A stretch of DNA of 26,208 bases from NCBI GenBank assembly GCA_017419065.1, contig JAFOMB010000102.1, positions 1-26,208 on the forward strand, written 5' to 3'. Made by a program: the position numbers and the translations under genes. The stretch's first letter is position 1. Every line of letters begins with the position of its first letter. The notes under the pieces were generated by a model. The model searched no databases. It was not told the origin of the DNA and was given only the letters and a program-made list of their open reading frames with translations. The stretch comes from Erysipelotrichaceae bacterium (GTDB lineage: Bacteria > Bacillota_I > Bacilli_A > Erysipelotrichales > Erysipelotrichaceae). Positions 6,913 to 13,904 of the stretch are shown here, piece by piece.

Positions 6913-8331
6913 ATGAATTACATCGGTCTTATCGGTCTGGGCGTCATGGGTCAGTCTCTCGCCCTGAATATCGCCCGTCATGGGTATACGACCTCCGTCT
7001 GGAACATCGACACGGACGTGACGGAGAAGTTTCTGAAGAACCGTGTCAAGGAAGAGCCTGTTACAGGCTGTTATGATTTGAAAGAGTTCGTGGATTCCTT
7101 AGAGAAGCCGCGTAAGATATTGCTGATGATCACAGCCGGGAAAGCTGTTGACTCTGTCACAGAATCCCTGCTGCCGTATCTCGAGGAAGGAGATACGATC
7201 GCCGATCTGGGAAATTCCTATTTCAAGGATACGATCAGAAGAAGCGAAGAACTCACGAAGAAAGGCATCCACTTCTTCGGTGTCGGTGTTTCCGGCGGCG
7301 AGATGGGAGCTCTCTTAGGCCCGAGCATCATGCCGGGCGGCAACAAAGAGTTCTATGAGAACTATCTGGGAAGAGTCCTGGAAGACATCAGCGCCCACAC
7401 CAAGGACGGTACCCCGTGCTGCGACTATATCGGCAGCGACGGTGCCGGCCACTATGTCAAGATGGTCCACAACGGCATCGAATACGGAGATATCCAGATC
7501 ATCTGCGAAGCCTATGACATCATGAAGAACGTCCTGGCTATGGACAATGAAGAGATGGCAGATGTCTTCACGAAGTGGAATGAAGGAAGACTGAATTCCT
7601 ATCTGATCGAGATCACCTCCAAGATCCTGAGAAGAAAAGATGAGGAGACAGGAAAGTATATCGTCGACGTCATCCTCGATGAAGCCGGACAGAAGGGTAC
7701 CGGCAAGTGGACGAGTCTGGAAGCTCTCGACCTCGGTGTTCCGTCTTCAACGATTGCGGAATCCGTCTTCGCGAGATGCTTAACAGCTCTTAAGGAGCAG
7801 CGTGTCAAGGCTGCCAAGCGTTTCCCGAAGGAGAAGAAAGCCTTCATGGGAGATAAGGAAGCCTTCTTACAGGATCTGGAAGCGGCAGTCTATGCCTCCA
7901 AGATCGTCTCCTATGCCCAGGGCTTTGCCCAGCTCAAGGAAGCTTCGAAAGTCTATCACTGGGATCTGCAGTTCGGCAGGATCGCCCTTCTATGGAGAGA
8001 GGGCTGCATCATCCGTGCCCAGTTCCTGGAGAAGATCGATGAAGTCTTCAAGGAAGACAAGGACATCGACAACCTTCTGATGAGTCCGTCCTTCGGAAAG
8101 GAAGTCGAAGAAGCTCTTCCTTCCTGGAGAAGCGTCGTCATGAATGCCATCGCGCATGAATTATACATCCCTACCTTAGCCAATTCCCTGCTTTACTTCG
8201 ACGGCTACCGTTCCGAAAGACTGCCGGCCAACCTCCTGCAGGCGCAGAGGGACTGGTTCGGAGCGCACACCTATCATCGGGTCGACAGACCGCACGATGA
8301 ATCGTTCCATACGATCTGGGAGGAAGAATAA
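6913..8331 (+). CDS. gnd: 6-phosphogluconate dehydrogenase, decarboxylating (likely NAD-preferring)
   Basis: A 472-residue full-length 6PGDH: 6-phosphogluconate plus NAD(P)+ gives ribulose 5-phosphate, CO2 and NAD(P)H. The dinucleotide fold GLGVMGQSLA is at 8-17. Substrate and catalytic motifs are intact: GVSGGEMG, the KMVHNGIEYGD stretch with the catalytic Lys, GQKGTGKWTS, VFARC, and the C-terminal QRDWFGAHTYHRV with the Arg and His of the phosphate site. In most NADP enzymes the residues after beta-2 read Asn-Arg-Ser/Thr. Here residues 31-34 are NIDT, lacking the Arg and adding an Asp, which suggests NAD use. It lies inside an amino-sugar acid operon, begins 71 nt after DUF4310 behind a hairpin and has AAAGGAG before its ATG. 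Confidence 0.93.
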   Translation: MNYIGLIGLGVMGQSLALNIARHGYTTSVWNIDTDVTEKFLKNRVKEEPVTGCYDLKEFVDSLEKPRKILLMITAGKAVDSVTESLLPYLEEGDTIADLGNSYFKDTIRRSEELTKKGIHFFGVGVSGGEMGALLGPSIMPGGNKEFYENYLGRVLEDISAHTKDGTPCCDYIGSDGAGHYVKMVHNGIEYGDIQIICEAYDIMKNVLAMDNEEMADVFTKWNEGRLNSYLIEITSKILRRKDEETGKYIVDVILDEAGQKGTGKWTSLEALDLGVPSSTIAESVFARCLTALKEQRVKAAKRFPKEKKAFMGDKEAFLQDLEAAVYASKIVSYAQGFAQLKEASKVYHWDLQFGRIALLWREGCIIRAQFLEKIDEVFKEDKDIDNLLMSPSFGKEVEEALPSWRSVVMNAIAHELYIPTLANSLLYFDGYRSERLPANLLQAQRDWFGAHTYHRVDRPHDESFHTIWEEE

Positions 8332-8333
8332 AC

Positions 8334-9440
8334 ATGAACGTCTATGAGAAAATCGGTCTTCAGAGAGTCATCAACTGCAGCGGCAGAATGACCTACTTAG
8401 GTGTCAGCACCTTCTCTGATGAAGTCGCGAAAGCAGCAGTGGAAGGCGGCCAGTCCTATGTCGTCATCGCTGACCTGCTGGAAAGAGCCGGACAGATCAT
8501 TGCCGGGTATACAGGCGGTGAAGATGCCTGTCCGACGAGCTGTGCTTCGGCAGCCATTGCCTTATCTGTTGCCGGTATCATCACCGGGGGAAAGAAGTCC
8601 CTTGTCGAGAGAATGCCGGATTCTACGGGTCTGAAAAATGAGATCATCGTCCAGAGAGGACATGTGATTGAATTCGGAGCGCCGATGAAGACGGTCATCC
8701 GTACCGGCGGCGGTATCCTGAAGGAAGTCGGCAATGTCAACATCACGCTTCCGGAAGATATCGAAGAAGCCATCGATGAAAATACAGCAGCTCTGTTCTT
8801 CTGCAAGTCCCATCACTGTGTCCAGGAAGGCATCGTTCCGATCGAGACGATGGCGGAGATCGCCCACCGTCACAACCTGCCACTCCTCGTCGATGCGGCA
8901 GCGGAAGAAGACTTCCGCAAGTACCTCAAGAAGGGTGCGGACCTGGTCTGCTACAGCGGTGCTAAAGCTTTAGAGGCAACGACTTCCGGTTTCGTAACAG
9001 GAAGAAAGGATCTGATCGCGGCTGTCCGTAAACAGTACGGCGGTATCGGCCGATGCATGAAGGTCGGCAAGGAACAGATCATGGGTCTTCTCAAAGCGCT
9101 GGAGTGCTATGAAAACAAGGATATGGACGCCTATGTCCGTAACCAGAAAGAGACCAATGCCTATCTGATCGAAGAATTGAACAAGCTCCCGGGTTTAAAG
9201 GCCAGAGAAGTCCAGGATGAAGCCGGCAGAGCGATCTACCGCTGTGTCGTAGAAGTCGATGAGAAGATCACCGGTATGAAGGCCCTCGATATCGATATGG
9301 CTTTACTGGAAGGCAATCCTTCCGTAAGGACCAGAAATGAATTCCTGAACGCTACTGTTCTCACCTTTGACCCAAGACCGATGGTCAAGGGCGACAAGGA
9401 ACTGATCGTCGAAAAGATCAAAACGATCTTACAGAAATAA
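8334..9440 (+). CDS. dgaE: DgaE-family PLP-dependent ammonia lyase (D-glucosaminate-6-phosphate ammonia-lyase type)
   Basis: A 368-residue fold-type I PLP enzyme of the SelA-like/DgaE group. Characterised DgaE converts D-glucosaminate 6-phosphate to 2-keto-3-deoxy-6-phosphogluconate and ammonia. Visible: the N-terminal RVINCSGRMTYLG, the pyridine-nitrogen Asp187 in LLVDAAAEED, and the PLP Lys211 in CYSGAKALEATTSGF. The start codon is 2 nt after the gnd stop, with GGAGG inside the gnd end, so translation is coupled. The next gene encodes the matching aldolase, which supports the assignment. The true amino acid-sugar acid may differ from glucosaminate, since the permease here is not the EIIMan-type PTS of the Salmonella dga operon. 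Confidence 0.88.
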   Translation: MNVYEKIGLQRVINCSGRMTYLGVSTFSDEVAKAAVEGGQSYVVIADLLERAGQIIAGYTGGEDACPTSCASAAIALSVAGIITGGKKSLVERMPDSTGLKNEIIVQRGHVIEFGAPMKTVIRTGGGILKEVGNVNITLPEDIEEAIDENTAALFFCKSHHCVQEGIVPIETMAEIAHRHNLPLLVDAAAEEDFRKYLKKGADLVCYSGAKALEATTSGFVTGRKDLIAAVRKQYGGIGRCMKVGKEQIMGLLKALECYENKDMDAYVRNQKETNAYLIEELNKLPGLKAREVQDEAGRAIYRCVVEVDEKITGMKALDIDMALLEGNPSVRTRNEFLNATVLTFDPRPMVKGDKELIVEKIKTILQK

Positions 9441-9454
9441 GAAGGAGAAAGAAA

Positions 9455-10186
9455 ATGAATTTCTACAAAGACAGAGTCATGCTGAACGTCCTGGGCGGAT
9501 CCCTGGAGAATGCCAAAGAAGTCTATGAAGCCGGTGAGAAGCACGTATTGGTCGGTGTCCTCTCCGCTAACTATCCGACAGTAGAAGCAGCTGTCGAAGA
9601 TATGAAGAAATACAATGAAGTCCTGGAAGGAAACCTCTCCGTAGGTCTGGGCGGCGGCAATCCGGCCCAGTGGAAGGCTGTCGGTGATATCGCGAAAGAA
9701 GTCAAGGCCAACCACTACAACCAGGTCTTCACCGCTGTTTCCTATACCAGAGCCAATGTCGGCAACGATGAAGCTCTCGTCAACTGTCTGGTCTCCCCGA
9801 GCGGCACTCCGGGCAAGGTCGTCATTTCTACCGGACCTTTAAGCTCCAAAGCAGAAGTTCCGGCACTTGTCGATGTCAATACCGCTATCGCCATGATCAA
9901 GGATATGGGCGGTACTTCCATCAAGTTCTTCCCGATGCACGGCTTAGCCTGCAGAGACGAACTGGTCGCAGTCGCCAAGGCCTGTGCCGAGAATGATCTG
10001 ATGCTGGAACCTACAGGCGGTATCGATCTGAATAACTTCCGTGAGATCCTCTCCATCATCCTGGATGCCGGTGTCAGGAAGACCATCCCGCATGTCTATT
10101 CTTCCATCATCGACAAGGCTACCGGAAATACCAGACCGGAAGATGTCAGAAAATTATTAGCGATCGTCAAGGAATTAGTCGGTTAA
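9455..10186 (+). CDS. dgaF: DgaF-family 2-dehydro-3-deoxy-phosphogluconate aldolase
   Basis: A 243-residue class I aldolase of the KDGP aldolase family, cleaving 2-keto-3-deoxy-6-phosphogluconate to pyruvate and glyceraldehyde 3-phosphate. The Schiff-base Lys is probably Lys157 in TSIKFFPMHG, preceded by a GLGGGNP loop and followed by LEPTGGIDL near residue 180, a phosphate-binding type loop. It sits 14 nt after dgaE with AAGGAG before the ATG. It is the last gene of the operon and is followed by a terminator hairpin. With the DgaE-type lyase it forms a two-step route from an amino sugar acid phosphate to central metabolism. Confidence 0.9.
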   Translation: MNFYKDRVMLNVLGGSLENAKEVYEAGEKHVLVGVLSANYPTVEAAVEDMKKYNEVLEGNLSVGLGGGNPAQWKAVGDIAKEVKANHYNQVFTAVSYTRANVGNDEALVNCLVSPSGTPGKVVISTGPLSSKAEVPALVDVNTAIAMIKDMGGTSIKFFPMHGLACRDELVAVAKACAENDLMLEPTGGIDLNNFREILSIILDAGVRKTIPHVYSSIIDKATGNTRPEDVRKLLAIVKELVG

Positions 10187-10210
10187 TCTTTCCTTATAGA
10201 CCCCTTTTTT

Positions 10211-10234
10211 GAAAAAGACAGGAATGTCTTTTTC
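10211..10234 (+). terminator. Rho-independent terminator after the dga-type operon
   Basis: GAAAAAGACA (10211-10220) pairs with TGTCTTTTTC (10225-10234) around a GGAA loop. A run of six T precedes it at 10205-10210, so it could act in both directions. It closes the nine-gene operon. Confidence 0.8.
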
Positions 10235-10266
10235 ATTATCTGCTATCATCAAACAGGAGAGTGTTT

Positions 10267-11184
10267 ATGGAACTGACAGTACTGTTGTTAAGGCAAATCG
10301 CCATCATGTTCATCCTGATGGGGATCGGATTCATCTTCTACAGAAGAAAGCTCATCACGGATGAAGGATCAAGGGACTTCGCGAAGGTTCTGATCAACCT
10401 GGTCGTCCCGGTCGTCGTCTTATCGAATTTCTGTATCGAATACACCCCGGAGAAGGGAAGAGACTTCCTGACATCTGTCATCATCTCTACCGCCTGCATG
10501 CTTCTTTCCGTCCTCCTGTCCCGTCTGGTATTCCATAAAAGAGACCGGATCTCGGAGTTCTCGGCTGCCTATCCGAATACCGGCTTTATCGGACTTCCTT
10601 TGGTGAACGCGGTACTCGGTAGTCAGGCTGTCATACACATCACCATGATGGTCATCTATGTCAACATCCTGCAGTGGACCTATGGCGTCTATACGATCAC
10701 GGATGATAAGAGCACGGACTCCCTGCGCAAGATCATATCCAATCCGGTGATCTTCGCCTTTGTCCTGGGTCTCATCATCTTCTTCTGTCAGATCCCGGTC
10801 CCTTCCTTTGCGAAGAACATCTTCTCGATCATTGCCGGTCTCAACACCCCTTTGGCCATGATCGTCTCCGGTGTCTATCTGGCCCAGAGTGATCTTTTGA
10901 AGATGCTGAAGAATACGAACAGCTACCTCGTCACCCTGATGAGACTGATCGTCATCCCGCTGGCGACACTGGTCCTCATACGTTTCCTGCCTGTAGGCAG
11001 TCTGGATATGAAGATGGCCATCCTCATCGCTTCTGCCTGTTCCTGCGGTTCCAATGTCGCTGTCTTTGCACAGCTCTATCACAAGGACTACGTATCTGCT
11101 GTCGAACAGGTATGCATGTCCACCGTGTTTTCCCTGATCAGTATCCCTCTGATCATATCTCTGGCATCCCTCCTGCTGAAATAA
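10267..11184 (+). CDS. AEC family (auxin efflux carrier-like) transporter
   Basis: A 305-residue membrane protein with about 8-10 hydrophobic segments and the AEC pattern: LINLVVPVVVLSNF in the first half and SACSCGSNVAVFAQLY near the C-terminus. Bacillota members export or exchange organic acids such as malate. An upstream GTG at 10261 touches the AGGAGA directly, so the ATG at 10267, 6 nt downstream of AGGAGA, is the better start. An extended -10-like TGCTATCAT is at 10241-10249 but lies close to the ribosome site. It follows the operon terminator and so is probably a separate unit. Export of a product of the upstream pathway is possible but not shown. Confidence 0.88.
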   Translation: MELTVLLLRQIAIMFILMGIGFIFYRRKLITDEGSRDFAKVLINLVVPVVVLSNFCIEYTPEKGRDFLTSVIISTACMLLSVLLSRLVFHKRDRISEFSAAYPNTGFIGLPLVNAVLGSQAVIHITMMVIYVNILQWTYGVYTITDDKSTDSLRKIISNPVIFAFVLGLIIFFCQIPVPSFAKNIFSIIAGLNTPLAMIVSGVYLAQSDLLKMLKNTNSYLVTLMRLIVIPLATLVLIRFLPVGSLDMKMAILIASACSCGSNVAVFAQLYHKDYVSAVEQVCMSTVFSLISIPLIISLASLLLK

Positions 11185-11187
11185 GAG

Positions 11188-11216
11188 TTGTGAGGCTTCT
11201 AAAAATCCCTTACAAT
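11188..11216 (+). promoter_or_regulatory. Promoter of the DegV gene
   Basis: TTGTGA (11188-11193) and TACAAT (11211-11216) are 17 bp apart, a good vegetative promoter. It begins 4 nt after the AEC stop codon and ends 29 bp before the DegV start. Confidence 0.7.
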
Positions 11217-11245
11217 AGAGATTGTCAGTGAAAGGAGAGATCCCG

Positions 11246-12121
11246 ATGAATGACTTCATACTGGCAACTTCTTCCACCTGCGATCTCGACCGCTCCTGGC
11301 TGGAAGAACATCACATCCCCTTCATCTCCTATACTTATGAGTTTGAAGGAAAGGTCTTTGAAGATGACTGTACAGAATTCTCGAGAAGAGTCTTCTATGG
11401 AAAGATGAAGGAAGGAAAACTTCCGAGCACTTCCCAGATCAGTGTCTTCCGCTATATGGAATTCTTCAAACTTCTTTTAAGAGAAGGAAAACCTGTATTA
11501 TATCTGGAAATGGACAGAGCCATCTCCGGTTCTTTCAATAATGCTGTACTGGCCGCAAAAGAGATCCGGGAAGATGATCCGAATGCCATATTATGGGTCG
11601 TCAATACCGGCTGTATCACCATGGGCATGGCCCTTCTGATCAAGGAGGCCTATAAGCTCAAGGAGAGCGGCGCTTCCTTTGAAGAGGTCCGTGACTTCGC
11701 CAGAGAGTACGGGAAGAAGACGGCACACCGTTTCCTCGTCGATGACCTGCAGTGGCTCAGAAGAGGAGGAAGGCTTTCCAACGCGTCTGCCTTTATCGGT
11801 TCGCTCTTATCCATCAAGCCGGTCATCTACTTGCCGGAAGATGGAAGTCTTGTCGCCTACACCAAGCTCAGAGGCAAGCTCAAGGCCATGAGCCAGCTGA
11901 TCAGCGATTCTCAAAAAGACATCGGCGAAGGCGAAGGAAAGAATATCATCGTCGGCTTCAGCGACAATAAGGAAGAAGGAGAAAAGTGGAAGGAAAGAGT
12001 AAAAGAAGCCTTCCCGAAAGCTTCTTCTGTGGAACTCATGGAATTGGGACCGGTCATCGGCTGCCATGTCGGCCCGGGCTTCCTGTCCATCGTCTACTTC
12101 GCGGAAGAGAGAAGACCTTAA
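11246..12121 (+). CDS. DegV family fatty-acid-binding protein
   Basis: A 291-residue DegV-fold protein. Typical marks: the N-terminal ILATSSTCDLD strand-loop, STSQISVFRYMEFF, LYLEMDRAISGSF, VNTGCITMGMALL, and WLRRGGRLSNASAFIGSLLSIKPVIYL near residue 170-200. DegV/FakB proteins bind a fatty acid and present it to a FakA kinase. Which fatty acid is not visible. An in-frame TTG at 11222 exists, but AAAGGAGA lies 8-9 nt before the ATG at 11246, so this is the start. It has its own promoter and a terminator directly at its stop. It appears independent of the flanking sugar loci. Confidence 0.92.
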   Translation: MNDFILATSSTCDLDRSWLEEHHIPFISYTYEFEGKVFEDDCTEFSRRVFYGKMKEGKLPSTSQISVFRYMEFFKLLLREGKPVLYLEMDRAISGSFNNAVLAAKEIREDDPNAILWVVNTGCITMGMALLIKEAYKLKESGASFEEVRDFAREYGKKTAHRFLVDDLQWLRRGGRLSNASAFIGSLLSIKPVIYLPEDGSLVAYTKLRGKLKAMSQLISDSQKDIGEGEGKNIIVGFSDNKEEGEKWKERVKEAFPKASSVELMELGPVIGCHVGPGFLSIVYFAEERRP

Positions 12122-12142
12122 AGATCCCCGGGGATCTTTTTT
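12120..12142 (+). terminator. Terminator after the DegV gene
   Basis: The perfect palindrome AAAGATCCCC/GGGGATCTTT (12120-12139) is followed by TTT. The stem begins within the stop codon of the DegV gene. Confidence 0.85.
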
Positions 12143-12172
12143 GATGCATGGACCATAGAAGAAAGTTATAAT
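12141..12172 (+). promoter_or_regulatory. Candidate promoter of the HAD hydrolase gene
   Basis: A perfect -10 TATAAT at 12167-12172 lies 23 bp before the start codon. The best -35 is TTGATG at 12141-12146 with a long 20-bp spacer, so the -35 is uncertain. Confidence 0.45.
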
Positions 12173-12195
12173 CAACTTATCAGTGAGGTATGAAT

Positions 12196-12903
12196 ATGAA
12201 AACGATCCTCTTCGATCTCGACGGTACTCTTCTGCGCATGGATGAAGATGCCTTCATCAAGGCATATTTCGGAACGATGGCGAAGAAGATGACCGGCTAT
12301 GGCTATGACCCCGAAAATCTCGTTTCCGTGATCTGGGAAGGACTGAAGGCGATGATTTCCAATGACGGCTCCATGACCAATGAGGAGAAGTTCTGGGAGG
12401 TCTTCCTGTATCATTATCCTGAAAAGGACAGAGACAAGGAGGAAGAGATCTTCCTGGATTACTATCTCCACGACTTCGATCAGGTGAGTGCTGTCGCCGC
12501 TTCCTATGAAGGTGTCAGAGATCTGATCACCTCTTTGAAGAAGAAGGGACACAGGGTCGTACTGGCTACCAATCCGGTATTCCCGGCTCCGGCTACCCGC
12601 AAGAGGATAGCCTGGGCAGGACTCTCTCCGGAGGACTTTGAACTGTATACGACCTATGAGAACTCCTCTTCCTGCAAGCCCAACCTCCTCTATTATGAAG
12701 AAGTCCTGAAGAAACTGAATGAAGTCCCGGAGAACTGCGTCATGGTCGGAAACGACGTCGAAGAAGACATGATCGCCAGGGAGCTCGGGATGGATGTCTT
12801 CCTATTGACAGAACATCTTCTCAACCGGAAGGGAAAGGACATCAGCGTTTATCCGAACGGCGACTTTGAAGCCCTGAAGGAATATTTAGAAAACAGACCG
12901 TGA
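12196..12903 (+). CDS. HAD superfamily hydrolase
   Basis: A 235-residue haloacid dehalogenase-type phosphatase. Motif I is FDLDGTLLR with nucleophile Asp7 and Asp9. Motif II is VLATNP. The motif III Lys is in SSCKPNLLYYEEVL. Motif IV is MVGNDVEEDM. A helical cap at about 15-90 makes it a C1-cap type. The substrate is a small phosphorylated metabolite that cannot be named. An ATG at 12190 is only 1 nt after the GTGAGG ribosome site, whereas the ATG at 12196 has a 7-nt spacing, so I use the latter. Its stop codon is in the loop of the next terminator. Confidence 0.9.
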   Translation: MKTILFDLDGTLLRMDEDAFIKAYFGTMAKKMTGYGYDPENLVSVIWEGLKAMISNDGSMTNEEKFWEVFLYHYPEKDRDKEEEIFLDYYLHDFDQVSAVAASYEGVRDLITSLKKKGHRVVLATNPVFPAPATRKRIAWAGLSPEDFELYTTYENSSSCKPNLLYYEEVLKKLNEVPENCVMVGNDVEEDMIARELGMDVFLLTEHLLNRKGKDISVYPNGDFEALKEYLENRP

Positions 12904-12913
12904 GGTCTGTTTT
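12890..12913. terminator. Bidirectional terminator between convergent genes
   Basis: AAAACAGACC (12890-12899) and GGTCTGTTTT (12904-12913) form a perfect 10-bp stem with loop GTGA. The T-tract on one side and A-tract on the other suit termination of both the HAD gene and the minus-strand GH5 gene. The HAD stop TGA is in the loop and the GH5 stop overlaps the right arm, a very compact arrangement. Confidence 0.85.
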
Positions 12914-13904
12914 AATTCGTCTTATCTTTGATGGTATCGATGAGCCAGAGGCCGGCTTCCGAGAAGTCCTCTGTGAGGAAGTCCTTTGTCTTGAGACAGT
13001 CGCCTTTCAAAGCGGCACAGGGCTCAGCGGCCTTGGAGAAGTTCCACATACACCAGCTGATCTTATTCTCCTCTAACAGATCGATCCACACATCTGCTTC
13101 TTCTTTATCGATTGGATAGCCTCCCGAAGAGGAGGTGATCCCGAACTCAGTGACGAAGACAGGAAGACCTTTGGACAGGGCTGTTTTGAGTTTGTTTCTC
13201 AGATCTTCTTTATGAGTTGCGGAATAGAAGTGGAGAGTGTAGAGGAGGTTGTCATATCCCAGAGGATCACCTGCGGCAATGTCGACATCCTGAGACCAGT
13301 TCGGTGTTCCGACGATGATGAGAGAATCCGGATCGTGTTCCCGGATGATAGGGATGATGACATCCGCATAGCTCTTGATGGTGTTCCAGTCGCAGTGGTT
13401 TGGTTCATTGCAGATCTCATAGAGGACATTGTCTTTGTCCTTGAGATCTTTCGAGATCCTGGAGAAGAAATCCTTCGCGTCTTCGAGGTATTTATTTGGA
13501 TCCCCGTCATCGAGGATGTGCCAGTCGACGATGGCATACATGTCGCTCTTTTCCGCGGCATCTACGCCCTTGAGGACATCCTGATAGAGGCGGTTCCTAT
13601 CCCCACCGCTGCAGTATCCTACGGATCCCACACCCCAGGTATATAAAGCCAGACGGAAGACATTGGCGCCCATCACATGGGAGATGTCATGGAATGTGTC
13701 TTCATTGATATAGCGCTCCCCGACCGAAAGACCGTTGGAGGAGATGCCTCTCAGCACGACTTCCTTTCCGTTTTTATCGGCGAGTCTTCCGTTGACGACC
13801 TGCAGCTGTCCGTTCACCGAAGGGCGGTCTTTCCCGTCAAAGGAAGTCTTCGGGGCACAGGCGGCAAGAAGGAGTATCAGAAGGAAAACGAGGATCTTTT
13901 TCAT
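12912..13904 (-). CDS. Secreted lipoprotein endoglucanase, GH5 (subfamily 2-like)
   Basis: A 330-residue glycoside hydrolase family 5 protein with an N-terminal lipoprotein signal. The lipobox is LAAC with Cys16, so it is anchored on the outer face of the membrane. The catalytic acid/base is probably Glu167 in YEICNEPNH and the nucleophile Glu253 in VFVTEFGIT. VDWHILDDGDPN at 127-138 is the pattern I associate with GH5_2 cellulases (EC 3.2.1.4). No carbohydrate-binding module is present. It would clip beta-1,4-glucan at the cell surface to oligosaccharides for the ABC importer. Its ATG overlaps the TGA of the upstream GH94 gene (ATGA), so it is the last gene of a three-gene minus-strand operon. 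Confidence 0.92.
   Translation of the reverse strand: MKKILVFLLILLLAACAPKTSFDGKDRPSVNGQLQVVNGRLADKNGKEVVLRGISSNGLSVGERYINEDTFHDISHVMGANVFRLALYTWGVGSVGYCSGGDRNRLYQDVLKGVDAAEKSDMYAIVDWHILDDGDPNKYLEDAKDFFSRISKDLKDKDNVLYEICNEPNHCDWNTIKSYADVIIPIIREHDPDSLIIVGTPNWSQDVDIAAGDPLGYDNLLYTLHFYSATHKEDLRNKLKTALSKGLPVFVTEFGITSSSGGYPIDKEEADVWIDLLEENKISWCMWNFSKAAEPCAALKGDCLKTKDFLTEDFSEAGLWLIDTIKDKTN

Noticed and set aside
10420..11277. Minus-strand 285-aa open frame opposite the AEC gene
   Set aside because: Low-complexity, Asp/Gln/Arg-rich translation with no ribosome site, and it mirrors the codon pattern of the membrane protein on the other strand.
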